Positions 8,558 to 16,677 of a stretch of 64,000 nt of DNA are shown piece by piece. Location: NCBI RefSeq assembly GCF_029689925.1, contig NZ_CP121445.1, positions 597,001 through 661,000 on the forward strand, given 5' to 3'. Positions within the stretch are counted from its first letter, which is position 1. Each line of letters opens with the position of its first letter. A program made the translations under genes and the position numbers. The DNA comes from Anaerocolumna sp. AGMB13025 (GTDB lineage Bacteria > Bacillota > Clostridia > Lachnospirales > Lachnospiraceae). Under the pieces are notes generated by a model, which was not told the DNA's origin, did no database searches, and was given only the letters and a program-made list of their open reading frames with translations.

Positions 8558-9853
8558 GTGGCAAACAGAACTGATGAAAGAAAACAGGTAAGATGTTCCT
8601 TTTGTAATAAAACCCAGGATCAGGTCAGAAAACTGATAGCGGGTCCCGGTAATGTATATATATGCAACGAATGTATTGAAATCTGTTCCGAAATCGTAGA
8701 AGAAGAATTTGATGAAACCGTTCAGGATGCGGACATCAATTTATTAAAACCTACGGAAATCAAGAACTTTTTGGATCAATATGTAATTGGACAGGAAGAT
8801 GCCAAAAAAGTTCTGTCGGTATCCGTTTATAACCATTATAAACGTGTATTGGCAGGAAGAGATTTGGATGTGGAATTACAAAAGAGTAATCTCCTTATGA
8901 TAGGACCAACTGGTTCCGGTAAAACTTTCCTGGCTCAGACGCTTGCTAAATTACTAAATGTGCCTTTTGCAATTGCAGATGCCACAGCTTTAACAGAAGC
9001 AGGTTATGTTGGAGAAGATGTTGAAAATATCCTGTTAAAGTTAATTCAGGCTGCTGATTTTGACGTAGAGAGAGCGGAACACGGAATTATATATATTGAT
9101 GAAATAGATAAAATCACCAGAAAATCTGAGAACACTTCCATCACTCGTGATGTATCCGGAGAAGGTGTACAACAGGCATTGTTAAAAATCCTGGAAGGCA
9201 CGGTTGCTTCTGTTCCTCCGCAAGGCGGAAGAAAGCACCCCCATCAGGAATTTATCCAGATAGATACGACCAATATTTTATTTATCTGCGGCGGAGCCTT
9301 TGACGGACTGGAGAAAATTGTTGAAGCGAGAACCGGACAAAAATCCATCGGATTTAATGCAGAGATATCTCAGGGTATTAAAGAGAATATCGGAAAACTG
9401 TTCAGGCAGGCAATGCCCCAGGATTTCGTGAAGTATGGTTTGATTCCGGAATTTGTAGGCCGTGTACCTGTTATGGTTGCCTTAGATTTACTGGATGAAG
9501 AAGCATTAGTCCGTATCCTCACGGAACCAAGGAATGCAATTGTAAAGCAGTATAAAAAGCTGTTTGAATTAGATGGAGTTGAACTGGAATTCGACGAGGA
9601 AGCAATCCGTGTGATAGCGAAGCGTTCCCTTGAGAGAAAAACAGGAGCAAGAGGGTTGCGAGCTATTATGGAATCCGTAATGATGGATTCTATGTATAAA
9701 GTCCCATCGGATACACAAGTCTTGAAGTGTATTATTACCAAAGAAGCTGCGGAAGGTGGAACCTTGCCTACTTTAATTAGCTCAGAGGATAATCAGCCAA
9801 GAAAGCCGATATCGAAACGGGTACCGAAAAAGAATAGTAACGAGATTGCTTAA
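8558..9853 (+). CDS. clpX: ATP-dependent Clp protease ATP-binding subunit ClpX
   Basis: AAA+ unfoldase partner of ClpP. The N-terminal C4 zinc domain (Cys13, 16, 36, 39) binds substrates and adaptors. The ATPase core has Walker A GPTGSGKT (116-123) and Walker [11 protein letters not shown], with the sensor-2 region around [13 protein letters not shown]. The best start is the GTG at 8558, in line with family N termini; AGGGAG is about 12 bp upstream, a slightly long spacing. The end is followed by a long hairpin before lon. Confidence 0.96.
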   Translation: MANRTDERKQVRCSFCNKTQDQVRKLIAGPGNVYICNECIEICSEIVEEEFDETVQDADINLLKPTEIKNFLDQYVIGQEDAKKVLSVSVYNHYKRVLAGRDLDVELQKSNLLMIGPTGSGKTFLAQTLAKLLNVPFAIADATALTEAGYVGEDVENILLKLIQAADFDVERAEHGIIYIDEIDKITRKSENTSITRDVSGEGVQQALLKILEGTVASVPPQGGRKHPHQEFIQIDTTNILFICGGAFDGLEKIVEARTGQKSIGFNAEISQGIKENIGKLFRQAMPQDFVKYGLIPEFVGRVPVMVALDLLDEEALVRILTEPRNAIVKQYKKLFELDGVELEFDEEAIRVIAKRSLERKTGARGLRAIMESVMMDSMYKVPSDTQVLKCIITKEAAEGGTLPTLISSEDNQPRKPISKRVPKKNSNEIA

Positions 9854-9865
9854 ACATTTATAGAC

Positions 9866-9967
9866 AGGGGGCTGTCTTAAAATACCTTTATTGTTCCAAC
9901 TAACTTCATGGGTTAAATGTAGTGAAGTTCATGGATTCGATAATAAAGGCATTTTAAGGCAGTCCCT
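9866..9967 (+). terminator. Long imperfect hairpin between clpX and lon
   Basis: Arms of about 25 bp (9868-9892 with 9942-9966) pair GGGCTG..TTAAAATACC with its imperfect complement. An inner AACTTCA/TGAAGTT helix makes the structure two-tiered. The trailing CCCTTTAAC has only a short T tract, so it may be a weak terminator or an mRNA-processing or stability structure. Confidence 0.55.
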
Positions 9968-10034
9968 TTAACTTAAGATGGCAGCCAAAACAGGGTTTAG
10001 CCAATGACTCAAACACAGGTAGGTGGAGGTTAAG

Positions 10035-12353
10035 ATGAGTGAATATAGTAGGAGGGTTCCTGTTGTAGCATTAAGAGGTATGGCAGTTCTGCCCGGCATG
10101 TTGATTCATTTTGATGTAAATCGCAAAATGTCCATTGAAGCAATTGAAAATGCAATGGAAAATGATCAGTTAGTACTGCTTCTGACCCAGCGGGATTCAG
10201 AGACAGAAACTCCGGGTCAGGAGGATTTATTTCAAATAGGAACAATAGCAGAAGTAAAACAGATTATTAAATTACCTGGTAATGTGATACGAGTTTTAGT
10301 TTCAGGAACAGAACGGGCTCAATTAGAAAGCCTGATAGAAGAAGAACCCTTTCTCCTTGGTGAAATCGGTCTTCTAAAGGACAGCAGTGAAAACCGGATA
10401 ACAAGTTCTGAAAAAAAAGCTATGCTCAGAGGCTTAAGAGACATATTAGAAGTATATTTTATAGAGAATGCGAAAATAGGGAAGGAAATAATAAAACAGC
10501 TTATGAAGTTAGTGGAACTGGAAGAATTAATAGACCAGATTGCTGTTAATATACCCCTTTCCGTTGAAGATAAACAAAGTTTAATTGAAGCAGTAGACCT
10601 GCTTGAACGGTATCAGAAAATAACAGTCATTCTTACAGAAGAGATTGAAATCTTAAGAATTAAGAAAGACTTGCAGAATAAAGTAAAAGAAAAGGTAGAT
10701 AAAAACCAGAAAGAATATATTTTAAGGGAACAGCTTAAAATCATTCGTGAAGAACTTGGTGAGTCGAATACCCAGACGGATGCGGATAATTACCTGGAGA
10801 CAGTAAAAAACCTTATAGCAAAGGATGAAATAAAAGAAAAAATTATTAAGGAAATAGAACGTTTTAAGAATTTATCCGGGAATTCTTCAGAAAGTTCAGT
10901 TTCAAGGGGGTATATTGAAACCTTGTTAGCGCTCCCCTGGGACAAGGCAGGAGAAGATAAAACCGATATCAACCATGCGGAAAAAATTCTGAATGAAGAT
11001 CATTACGGACTTGAGAAAGTAAAACAAAGGATTCTTGAATTCCTGGCCGTACGGATTCTGACGAAAAAAGGAGAAAGTCCCATATTATGTCTGGTGGGAC
11101 CGCCCGGAACCGGAAAGACATCCATAGCCCGTTCCGTAGCAAAAGCCCTGAACAAAGAGTATGTCAGAATCAGCCTTGGCGGTGTAAGGGATGAAGCCGA
11201 AATCAGAGGGCATAGAAGAACCTATATAGGAGCTTTGCCCGGCAGGATTGTAAGTGGAATCAAAAATGCAGGTGTTAAGAATCCCCTCATGCTCTTAGAT
11301 GAAATCGACAAGGTCAGCAGTGATTATAAGGGTGACACCTCATCGGCACTTTTAGAAGTCCTGGATTCAGAACAGAATAATAAATTCGTGGATCATTATA
11401 TCGAACTGCCGGTGGATTTATCTGAAGTATTATTTATTGCTACGGCAAACTCCGTTCAGTCTATTCCAAGACCTCTACTGGATAGAATGGAATTAATCGA
11501 GGTGACCAGTTATACGGAAAATGAAAAGATGCATATAGCAAAGGAACATCTAATTACGAAGCAGATCAATAAGAACGGGTTAAACCGTAAGCAGTTAAGT
11601 ATCTCCGATAAAGCCTTAAACCGTGTAATTACTGGATATACGAAAGAAGCCGGTGTCCGTAACCTGGAAAGAAAAATCGGGGAAATCTGCAGAAAAGCCG
11701 CCAAAGAGGTCATTTCGGACGGAATCCAGAAAGTCCATGTAAATGATAGGAACCTAAGCAAATATCTTGGCAATGAAAAGTATACGTTTCAGACTGCCAA
11801 TGAGAAGGATGAAATCGGTATAGTAAGAGGTCTGGCCTGGACAAGCGTAGGCGGAGACACTTTACAGATTGAAGTAAATGTTATGCCGGGCAAAGGGAAG
11901 TTTGAATTGACCGGGCATCTAGGTGATGTAATGAAGGAATCTGCAAGGGCCGGAATTAGCTATATACGTTCTATCAGTAAAGTATATGAGATTGAAGATG
12001 ATTATTTTGATAGTCATGACATCCATATTCATATACCGGAAGGAGCAGTTCCAAAGGATGGTCCTTCTGCCGGAATAACCATGGCAACAGCTATGTTATC
12101 GGCAATTATTAAGAAAGCCGTCCGCGCGGATATCGCTATGACCGGAGAAATCACCCTTAGAGGCAGGGTACTGCCAATTGGTGGTTTAAAGGAGAAGATT
12201 CTTGCGGCAAAAGCTGCTAAGATTAAACTGGTATTAGTTCCAAAGCAGAATAAAAAGGATATCGAAGAATTATCCGAAGAAATTTTAGACGGAATCAGTG
12301 TGAAATTTGTAAATACAATGGAAGAAGTATTGACAAATGCTCTGGCCGGTTAA
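10035..12353 (+). CDS. lon: ATP-dependent protease Lon
   Basis: Cytoplasmic homo-oligomeric AAA+ serine protease for misfolded and regulatory proteins. Order of domains: N-terminal LON substrate domain (RRVPVVALRGMAVLPGM...), coiled coil near 190-250, Walker A GPPGTGKTS near residue 354, Walker B LLDEIDKV, and the C-terminal protease domain. The catalytic dyad is Ser678 in KDGPSAG and Lys721 in the GGLKEK segment. I place the start at 10035, where GGTGGAGGT is ideally spaced; an in-frame GTG at 10023 would bury that site. Length is 772. It follows clpX and precedes ysxC as in many Firmicutes. Confidence 0.96.
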   Translation: MSEYSRRVPVVALRGMAVLPGMLIHFDVNRKMSIEAIENAMENDQLVLLLTQRDSETETPGQEDLFQIGTIAEVKQIIKLPGNVIRVLVSGTERAQLESLIEEEPFLLGEIGLLKDSSENRITSSEKKAMLRGLRDILEVYFIENAKIGKEIIKQLMKLVELEELIDQIAVNIPLSVEDKQSLIEAVDLLERYQKITVILTEEIEILRIKKDLQNKVKEKVDKNQKEYILREQLKIIREELGESNTQTDADNYLETVKNLIAKDEIKEKIIKEIERFKNLSGNSSESSVSRGYIETLLALPWDKAGEDKTDINHAEKILNEDHYGLEKVKQRILEFLAVRILTKKGESPILCLVGPPGTGKTSIARSVAKALNKEYVRISLGGVRDEAEIRGHRRTYIGALPGRIVSGIKNAGVKNPLMLLDEIDKVSSDYKGDTSSALLEVLDSEQNNKFVDHYIELPVDLSEVLFIATANSVQSIPRPLLDRMELIEVTSYTENEKMHIAKEHLITKQINKNGLNRKQLSISDKALNRVITGYTKEAGVRNLERKIGEICRKAAKEVISDGIQKVHVNDRNLSKYLGNEKYTFQTANEKDEIGIVRGLAWTSVGGDTLQIEVNVMPGKGKFELTGHLGDVMKESARAGISYIRSISKVYEIEDDYFDSHDIHIHIPEGAVPKDGPSAGITMATAMLSAIIKKAVRADIAMTGEITLRGRVLPIGGLKEKILAAKAAKIKLVLVPKQNKKDIEELSEEILDGISVKFVNTMEEVLTNALAG

Positions 12354-12373
12354 TTAGAATAAAAACCTGAGGT

Positions 12374-12512
12374 GCTTGCAGAAAATAAATACGGATATGT
12401 TGCAAGAATACTAGTTGTAGTTCTCATAATTTGTATACGGTGTCGTTAATAAGCGAAATTATCATTCTTGCTTCTACGCTTTTCTGTGTATAAATTATCA
12501 GGGAACTACAAG
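12374..12512 (+). promoter_or_regulatory. Structured leader of ysxC with interleaved complementary segments
   Basis: A long imperfect helix pairs about 12414-12437 (GTTGTAGTTCTCATAATT..) with 12489-12512 (..ATTATCAGGGAACTACAAG), ending just before the GGGAAATGGGAG ribosome site. Separately, GCAAGAAT (12402-12409) is complementary to ATTCTTGC (12464-12471) inside that helix's loop. The same GCAAG can also pair with CTTGC at 12375-12379. Mutually exclusive or pseudoknotted folding near the ribosome site is therefore possible. Confidence 0.45.
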
Positions 12513-12536
12513 TTAGGGAAATGGGAGTAAAAAATA

Positions 12537-13154
12537 ATGCATGTAAAAAGTGTGAATTTAGAAACAGTTTGTGGGATTACCAGTACTTTGCCAAGGAATG
12601 AGAAGCCGGAGTTTGCTTTTGCAGGCAAGTCTAATGTAGGCAAGTCTTCTTTGATTAACGGACTGATGAACCGCAAGTCCTATGCAAGGACCTCTGCCCA
12701 GCCGGGTAAGACACAGACGATTAACTTTTATAATATTAATGAAGAAATTTACTTCGTGGATCTTCCCGGCTACGGATATGCCAAGGTTTCGGAAGATTTA
12801 AAGGAAAAATGGGGTAAGATGATTGAAAAATATCTTAAGACCTCAGATCAGTTAAAAGTCATCTTTCTATTGATTGATATACGGCATGACCCTTCTGCCA
12901 ATGACCGGAATATGTATGAATGGATTGTTTATCAGGGCTACCAACCGGTAATTATTGCTACGAAGTTAGATAAAATCAACAGAAGCCAGATTGATAAGCA
13001 GGTAAAAACCATCAGAAAAGGGTTAAATGCATCGCCTTCTACCAGAATTATTCCTTATTCGTCTCTGTCCAAACAAGGCAGGGAGGATATATGGGCTTGT
13101 ATTGAAGGCAAACTATCGAAAGAGGAAGTAACGATAGAAGAACAAACAGAGTAA
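12537..13154 (+). CDS. ysxC: Ribosome biogenesis GTP-binding protein YsxC/EngB
   Basis: TRAFAC-class GTPase needed for 50S subunit assembly. It has G1 GKSNVGKSSL near residue 30, the G2 threonine in the TQTIN segment, G3 DLPGYGYAK, G4 TKLDK and a C-terminal basic helix. At 205 residues it matches the family. GGGAG lies upstream of the ATG at 12537. It ends in an acidic tail and is followed by a purine-rich low-complexity stretch. Confidence 0.95.
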   Translation: MHVKSVNLETVCGITSTLPRNEKPEFAFAGKSNVGKSSLINGLMNRKSYARTSAQPGKTQTINFYNINEEIYFVDLPGYGYAKVSEDLKEKWGKMIEKYLKTSDQLKVIFLLIDIRHDPSANDRNMYEWIVYQGYQPVIIATKLDKINRSQIDKQVKTIRKGLNASPSTRIIPYSSLSKQGREDIWACIEGKLSKEEVTIEEQTE

Positions 13155-13320
13155 CGCTGGAGAAACAGGGAACAACACTAGAGAAACAACGGAAAAAGAT
13201 AGAAATACAAGGGAATAGCAATAGAGTCTCGATAGAGGGACAACAATAGAGAACAAGAGAAGCAACAGAGTATCAATTATGGGAACAACAGATAAATAAT
13301 ATTTTACAATATCAGCTTTG
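13155..13320. repeat. Purine-rich degenerate repeat after ysxC
   Basis: The sequence is a run of diverged AGAGAAACAACA-like words with no coding signal. It resembles in style the AAGAACAA-type array at 19091-19174. No gene is seen between ysxC and the convergent DUF4364 gene. Confidence 0.4.
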
Positions 13321-13340
13321 AAAGCAGGCAAGTATTCTGA

Positions 13341-13442
13341 TAAAAGGGTGGGGCTATTATAAAAGTTTAAGATTAACGAACCTGGGGGTTAATTCACTCA
13401 CAAGTAATTTTTTCTTTGAATTTTGTAACAGCCTCGCCCTTT
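13341..13442. terminator. Two-sided terminator between ysxC and the DUF4364 gene
   Basis: An extended stem pairs AAAAGGGTGGGGCT..TTATAAAAG with its complement ending GCCTCGCCCTTTT. The flanking A and T runs would permit termination from both convergent genes. Confidence 0.65.
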
Positions 13443-13548
13443 TAAAGGCTTATTATAATAAAATGCAACAGTACCCCAGGAAAAAAGATAATTCCCAAAA
13501 CGAAGGCAGGGTACTCTAGGTCCATGCGTCATTTACTTTCTTAAAGGT

Positions 13549-14076
13549 CTACAAATCTTCCTTCAATAAATTACTTAGCACATAAGCATAAATCTGCTGA
13601 CTCTGGGTACGCCAATTATCGCAAATCTTTATTGCATCTTCTTTGGTTGGAACTGCAATATTAAGATCGATGATTGACTCCTCTTTTTCCACAACCCGCA
13701 GACGTACCATAAACTCGCCTTTTTTCGCCTCATAATATTCGGATAGACTGGATACTTCATCTCTTAAGGAGTACTTGTTCTTTTTTAAATAATCCAAAAT
13801 GTCTGATTGGATTGCATTGGATATCATGTAACCAAAAAAGGAGAGGGTTTCCCTTCCAGAATCGGTAATCCGGTAGTGGGAACTGTGACCGATGGTTTCA
13901 ACAGTCAGGAATTCTGCTTCAATTAATTCGGCTATGGATTGCTGAATATTAAAATAGTTGGTATAGTCCTTTTCTAAAATAAAGTTGGATAACTGCGCAT
14001 TGGTTAATGGAAAATCCACCTTGTCCAATAAAAACAAAATAATTAATTTGTACAATGTAAAGGCATCTGATTGCAT
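13549..14076 (-). CDS. DUF4364 family protein
   Basis: A 175-residue cytoplasmic protein recognised as DUF4364 (PF14277), a family of clostridial genomes. The first 80 residues look like a winged helix (KLIILFLLDKVDFPLTNAQLSNF, then a YRITDSGRETL wing). The remainder is a mixed alpha/beta domain. That layout suggests a transcription regulator or small-molecule sensor, but the function is unknown. GAAAGGAGC precedes the ATG. It is a single gene whose 3' end meets the terminator shared with ysxC. Confidence 0.8.
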   Translation of the reverse strand: MQSDAFTLYKLIILFLLDKVDFPLTNAQLSNFILEKDYTNYFNIQQSIAELIEAEFLTVETIGHSSHYRITDSGRETLSFFGYMISNAIQSDILDYLKKNKYSLRDEVSSLSEYYEAKKGEFMVRLRVVEKEESIIDLNIAVPTKEDAIKICDNWRTQSQQIYAYVLSNLLKEDL

Positions 14077-14213
14077 ATTACAGCTCCTTTCCTATAATCA
14101 TCTGTTTATCAGGCGTAAATTAAAAGATTTTAAAAACTATCTGTAGGCTATAGATCATTACTGTCAGACATTCTAACTCCCATTTGTGTAGGGCACACTA
14201 GTAAATCAGGAGG

Positions 14214-15209
14214 TTAAAAAAACGAGTCTTGTTTTGTTAACCTACCCTGCCAGGTATTCTTAAGTTTAAGCTCCTGATTGATCCGGTTTAAAACTAACTT
14301 TTTATTACCGCTCCACAAAGGTGCTATTAGCAGGTTTTTTGGACCGTCTCCGGTAATTCGGTGAACCACCACAGTCTCCCGCAGAAGCTCAAGACTCTTA
14401 ATAATAAGATCCACATACTGTTCCAGGGTTAAGGCTTGATAGGGGTATTCTGCCAGATCTGTATTTTTTAAGATATGCAGTAACTGGAGCTTGACACCCT
14501 GTATGGGGATTGAGGCTGTATAGGCTACGGTTTTTAGCATATCCGATACACTTTCGCCCGGTAATCCAAGGATTATATGGACAATGACAGATATACTGGC
14601 TTTTCGCAGCCGGTTTACGGCATCTTCAAAAACAGAAAGGGGATAACCCCTGCGTATAAATTCAGCAGTCGCTTCATGGCAGGTCTGAAGTCCCAGCTCA
14701 ATCCATACGGGCTTTATCTGGTTTAATTCTGTCAACAGGTCTATGATTTCATCCTCTAAACAATCCGGTCTGGTGGCAATGGACAAGACGGCAATATCCG
14801 GATGACTTATAGCCTCCATAAATATACTGCGAAGAGTAGAAACATTACCGTAAGTGTTGGTATACGCCTGAAAATAAGCAATATACCGGCTCATAGCCTG
14901 TCCCTGCTTTTCTTCCTTCTCCGGTAAGACATTCCGGTCCAGCTTAGAAGATACCAGTTTTTTTGCGGTTTCAATCTGGTCAGTGATGGATAAAAGAGAA
15001 GAAGCCGCGAACTCTCCGGAACCTCCCTCACTGCAGAAAATACATCCTCTGGTATCTATGGTGCCATCGCGGTTTGGACAGGTCATTCCTGCATTTAAGG
15101 ACAATTTATATAATTTTCTTCCAAATTCCTGTTTCAGATAATAATCCAGGGAATAATACCGTTTATCTCCCCAAAAGGTTTGTTTTGCGTTGTTTAAATC
15201 ATTGTTCAA
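14214..15209 (-). CDS. TIGR01212 family radical SAM protein (YhcC/YtqA-like)
   Basis: Radical SAM enzyme of the Elp3-like YhcC/YtqA family; the chemical reaction is not established. The cluster motif is CPNRDGTIDTRGCIFC, with a 9-residue gap between the first two cysteines that is characteristic of this family, followed by SEGGSGEFA. SAM-binding segments IATRPDCL and IELGLQTCHEATAEFIRRGY follow. The start is a TTG at 15209 with CGGAGAA 6 bp upstream; the next ATG lies well inside the domain. It begins 15 bp after the malic enzyme stop, so the two are probably co-transcribed. Confidence 0.88.
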   Translation of the reverse strand: MNNDLNNAKQTFWGDKRYYSLDYYLKQEFGRKLYKLSLNAGMTCPNRDGTIDTRGCIFCSEGGSGEFAASSLLSITDQIETAKKLVSSKLDRNVLPEKEEKQGQAMSRYIAYFQAYTNTYGNVSTLRSIFMEAISHPDIAVLSIATRPDCLEDEIIDLLTELNQIKPVWIELGLQTCHEATAEFIRRGYPLSVFEDAVNRLRKASISVIVHIILGLPGESVSDMLKTVAYTASIPIQGVKLQLLHILKNTDLAEYPYQALTLEQYVDLIIKSLELLRETVVVHRITGDGPKNLLIAPLWSGNKKLVLNRINQELKLKNTWQGRLTKQDSFF

Positions 15210-15224
15210 GGAAATTCTCCGTAC

Positions 15225-16376
15225 TTATTTAATATGAGTCTTTACAGCATTGCTGACAGCTTCGCATACTCGTGGATCAAAGGGCTGAGGCATAATATTA
15301 TCTTCGGTTAATTCATCTTCGGCAACCAATCCGGCAATAGCAACGGCAGCGGCTAATTTCATCTCTTCCGTAATCTGTTTAGCCCTGCCTTCTAAAGCAC
15401 CTTTAAAGATGCCAGGAAAAGCAACTACATTATTCACCTGATTGGGAAAATCGGAACGACCTGTACCAACGACTCTGGCACCGGCAGCTTTTGCAAGGTC
15501 CGGCATAATTTCCGGTACCGGATTTGCCATAGCAAATAGAATGGAATCTGAATTCATAGAAGCCACCATCTCCTTGGTTACAATCCCTGGAGCCGAAACC
15601 CCAACGAAGATATCGGCACCCTTTAAGGCATCGGCTAATAAACCTTCTTTACCGGATAAATTAGTGATTTCCATCATCTGCTTTTGCATCCAGTTAAGTC
15701 CTTTAGAGGCTTTTGAAAGAATTCCTGCTTTGTCACAAAGGGTAATATGTTTAAAACCGTAGGTATATAATAGCTTTGCGATTGCTATTCCGGCAGAACC
15801 GGCTCCGTTAACAACCACTTTACAGGATTCTTTGGATTTTTTAGTAACTTTAAGGGCATTGATAACACCTGCTAAAACAACGATGGCAGTACCATGCTGG
15901 TCATCGTGGAACACAGGGATATCTAACAATTCTTTTAATCTGTTTTCAATTTCAAAGCAGCGGGGAGCACTGATGTCCTCCAGATTGATGCCTCCGAAAG
16001 CAGGAGCAATGTGAACGATGGTCTTAATGATTTCTTCCGTATCTTGGGTATCAAGACAAATGGGAAATGCGTTTACGCCGCCAAATTCTTTAAAGAGTAC
16101 AGCTTTACCTTCCATTACCGGCATTCCGGCATACGGACCGATATTACCAAGACCCAATACGGCGCTTCCGTCGGAGATTACTGCAACAGTATTCGCTTTT
16201 AATGTATATTTATAAGCAGCTTCTTTATCCGTTGCAATTACTTTACAAGGCTCTGCTACACCGGGGGTATATGCTAGTGCCAAATCTTCTCTGGATTTTA
16301 CCGTGCATTTTGCTGTAGTTTCAATTTTGCCATTCCATTCCTCATGCAGCATCAAAGCTTTTTCACTATTTGTCAT
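15225..16376 (-). CDS. NAD(P)-dependent malic enzyme
   Basis: Oxidative decarboxylation of malate to pyruvate with reduction of NAD or NADP, linking C4 acids to pyruvate in a fermentative cell. This is the short bacterial form (383 residues). It has YTPGVAEPC near residue 45, the substrate region HDDQHGTAIVVLAG, and the Rossmann motif GAGSAGIAIAKLL. I start it at the ATG at 16376, which has AAGGTGG 8 bp upstream; the open frame extends further but without a better site. First gene of a two-gene minus-strand unit. Cofactor preference is not resolved. Confidence 0.93.
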   Translation of the reverse strand: MTNSEKALMLHEEWNGKIETTAKCTVKSREDLALAYTPGVAEPCKVIATDKEAAYKYTLKANTVAVISDGSAVLGLGNIGPYAGMPVMEGKAVLFKEFGGVNAFPICLDTQDTEEIIKTIVHIAPAFGGINLEDISAPRCFEIENRLKELLDIPVFHDDQHGTAIVVLAGVINALKVTKKSKESCKVVVNGAGSAGIAIAKLLYTYGFKHITLCDKAGILSKASKGLNWMQKQMMEITNLSGKEGLLADALKGADIFVGVSAPGIVTKEMVASMNSDSILFAMANPVPEIMPDLAKAAGARVVGTGRSDFPNQVNNVVAFPGIFKGALEGRAKQITEEMKLAAAVAIAGLVAEDELTEDNIMPQPFDPRVCEAVSNAVKTHIK

Positions 16377-16534
16377 ATGAGAATTCCACCTTAATATCGT
16401 ATTTTTATAAGCTAAAATTATCATATCACTTAAAGAATGGTAAATCAAGCCTAAAACTGCTATCCATTTTCCGGTATCTAAAGGGTTTTCCGGTATAGAA
16501 ACCCTACCTATATATAAAATTTTTGAAAAAAAGC

Positions 16535-16563
16535 TTTTTTTTCCTGAACTTTAGGTGTATAAT
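16535..16563 (+). promoter_or_regulatory. Possible promoter for rho
   Basis: TATAAT at 16558-16563 is exact, but the -35 position reads TTTTTT. The predicted leader is about 110 nt. It lies in the 301-bp gap between divergent malic enzyme and rho genes; nothing else is recognisable there. Confidence 0.4.
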
Positions 16564-16677
16564 AGTGGCTAATAATATATTTTGGGTGCAAAAATCATAA
16601 GAACTGTCTAGATCAAATCGAAATCCATTCCCTTTTGAAACTAAAATAATTTTATACTTGTAAAGGAGCAAGATTAC

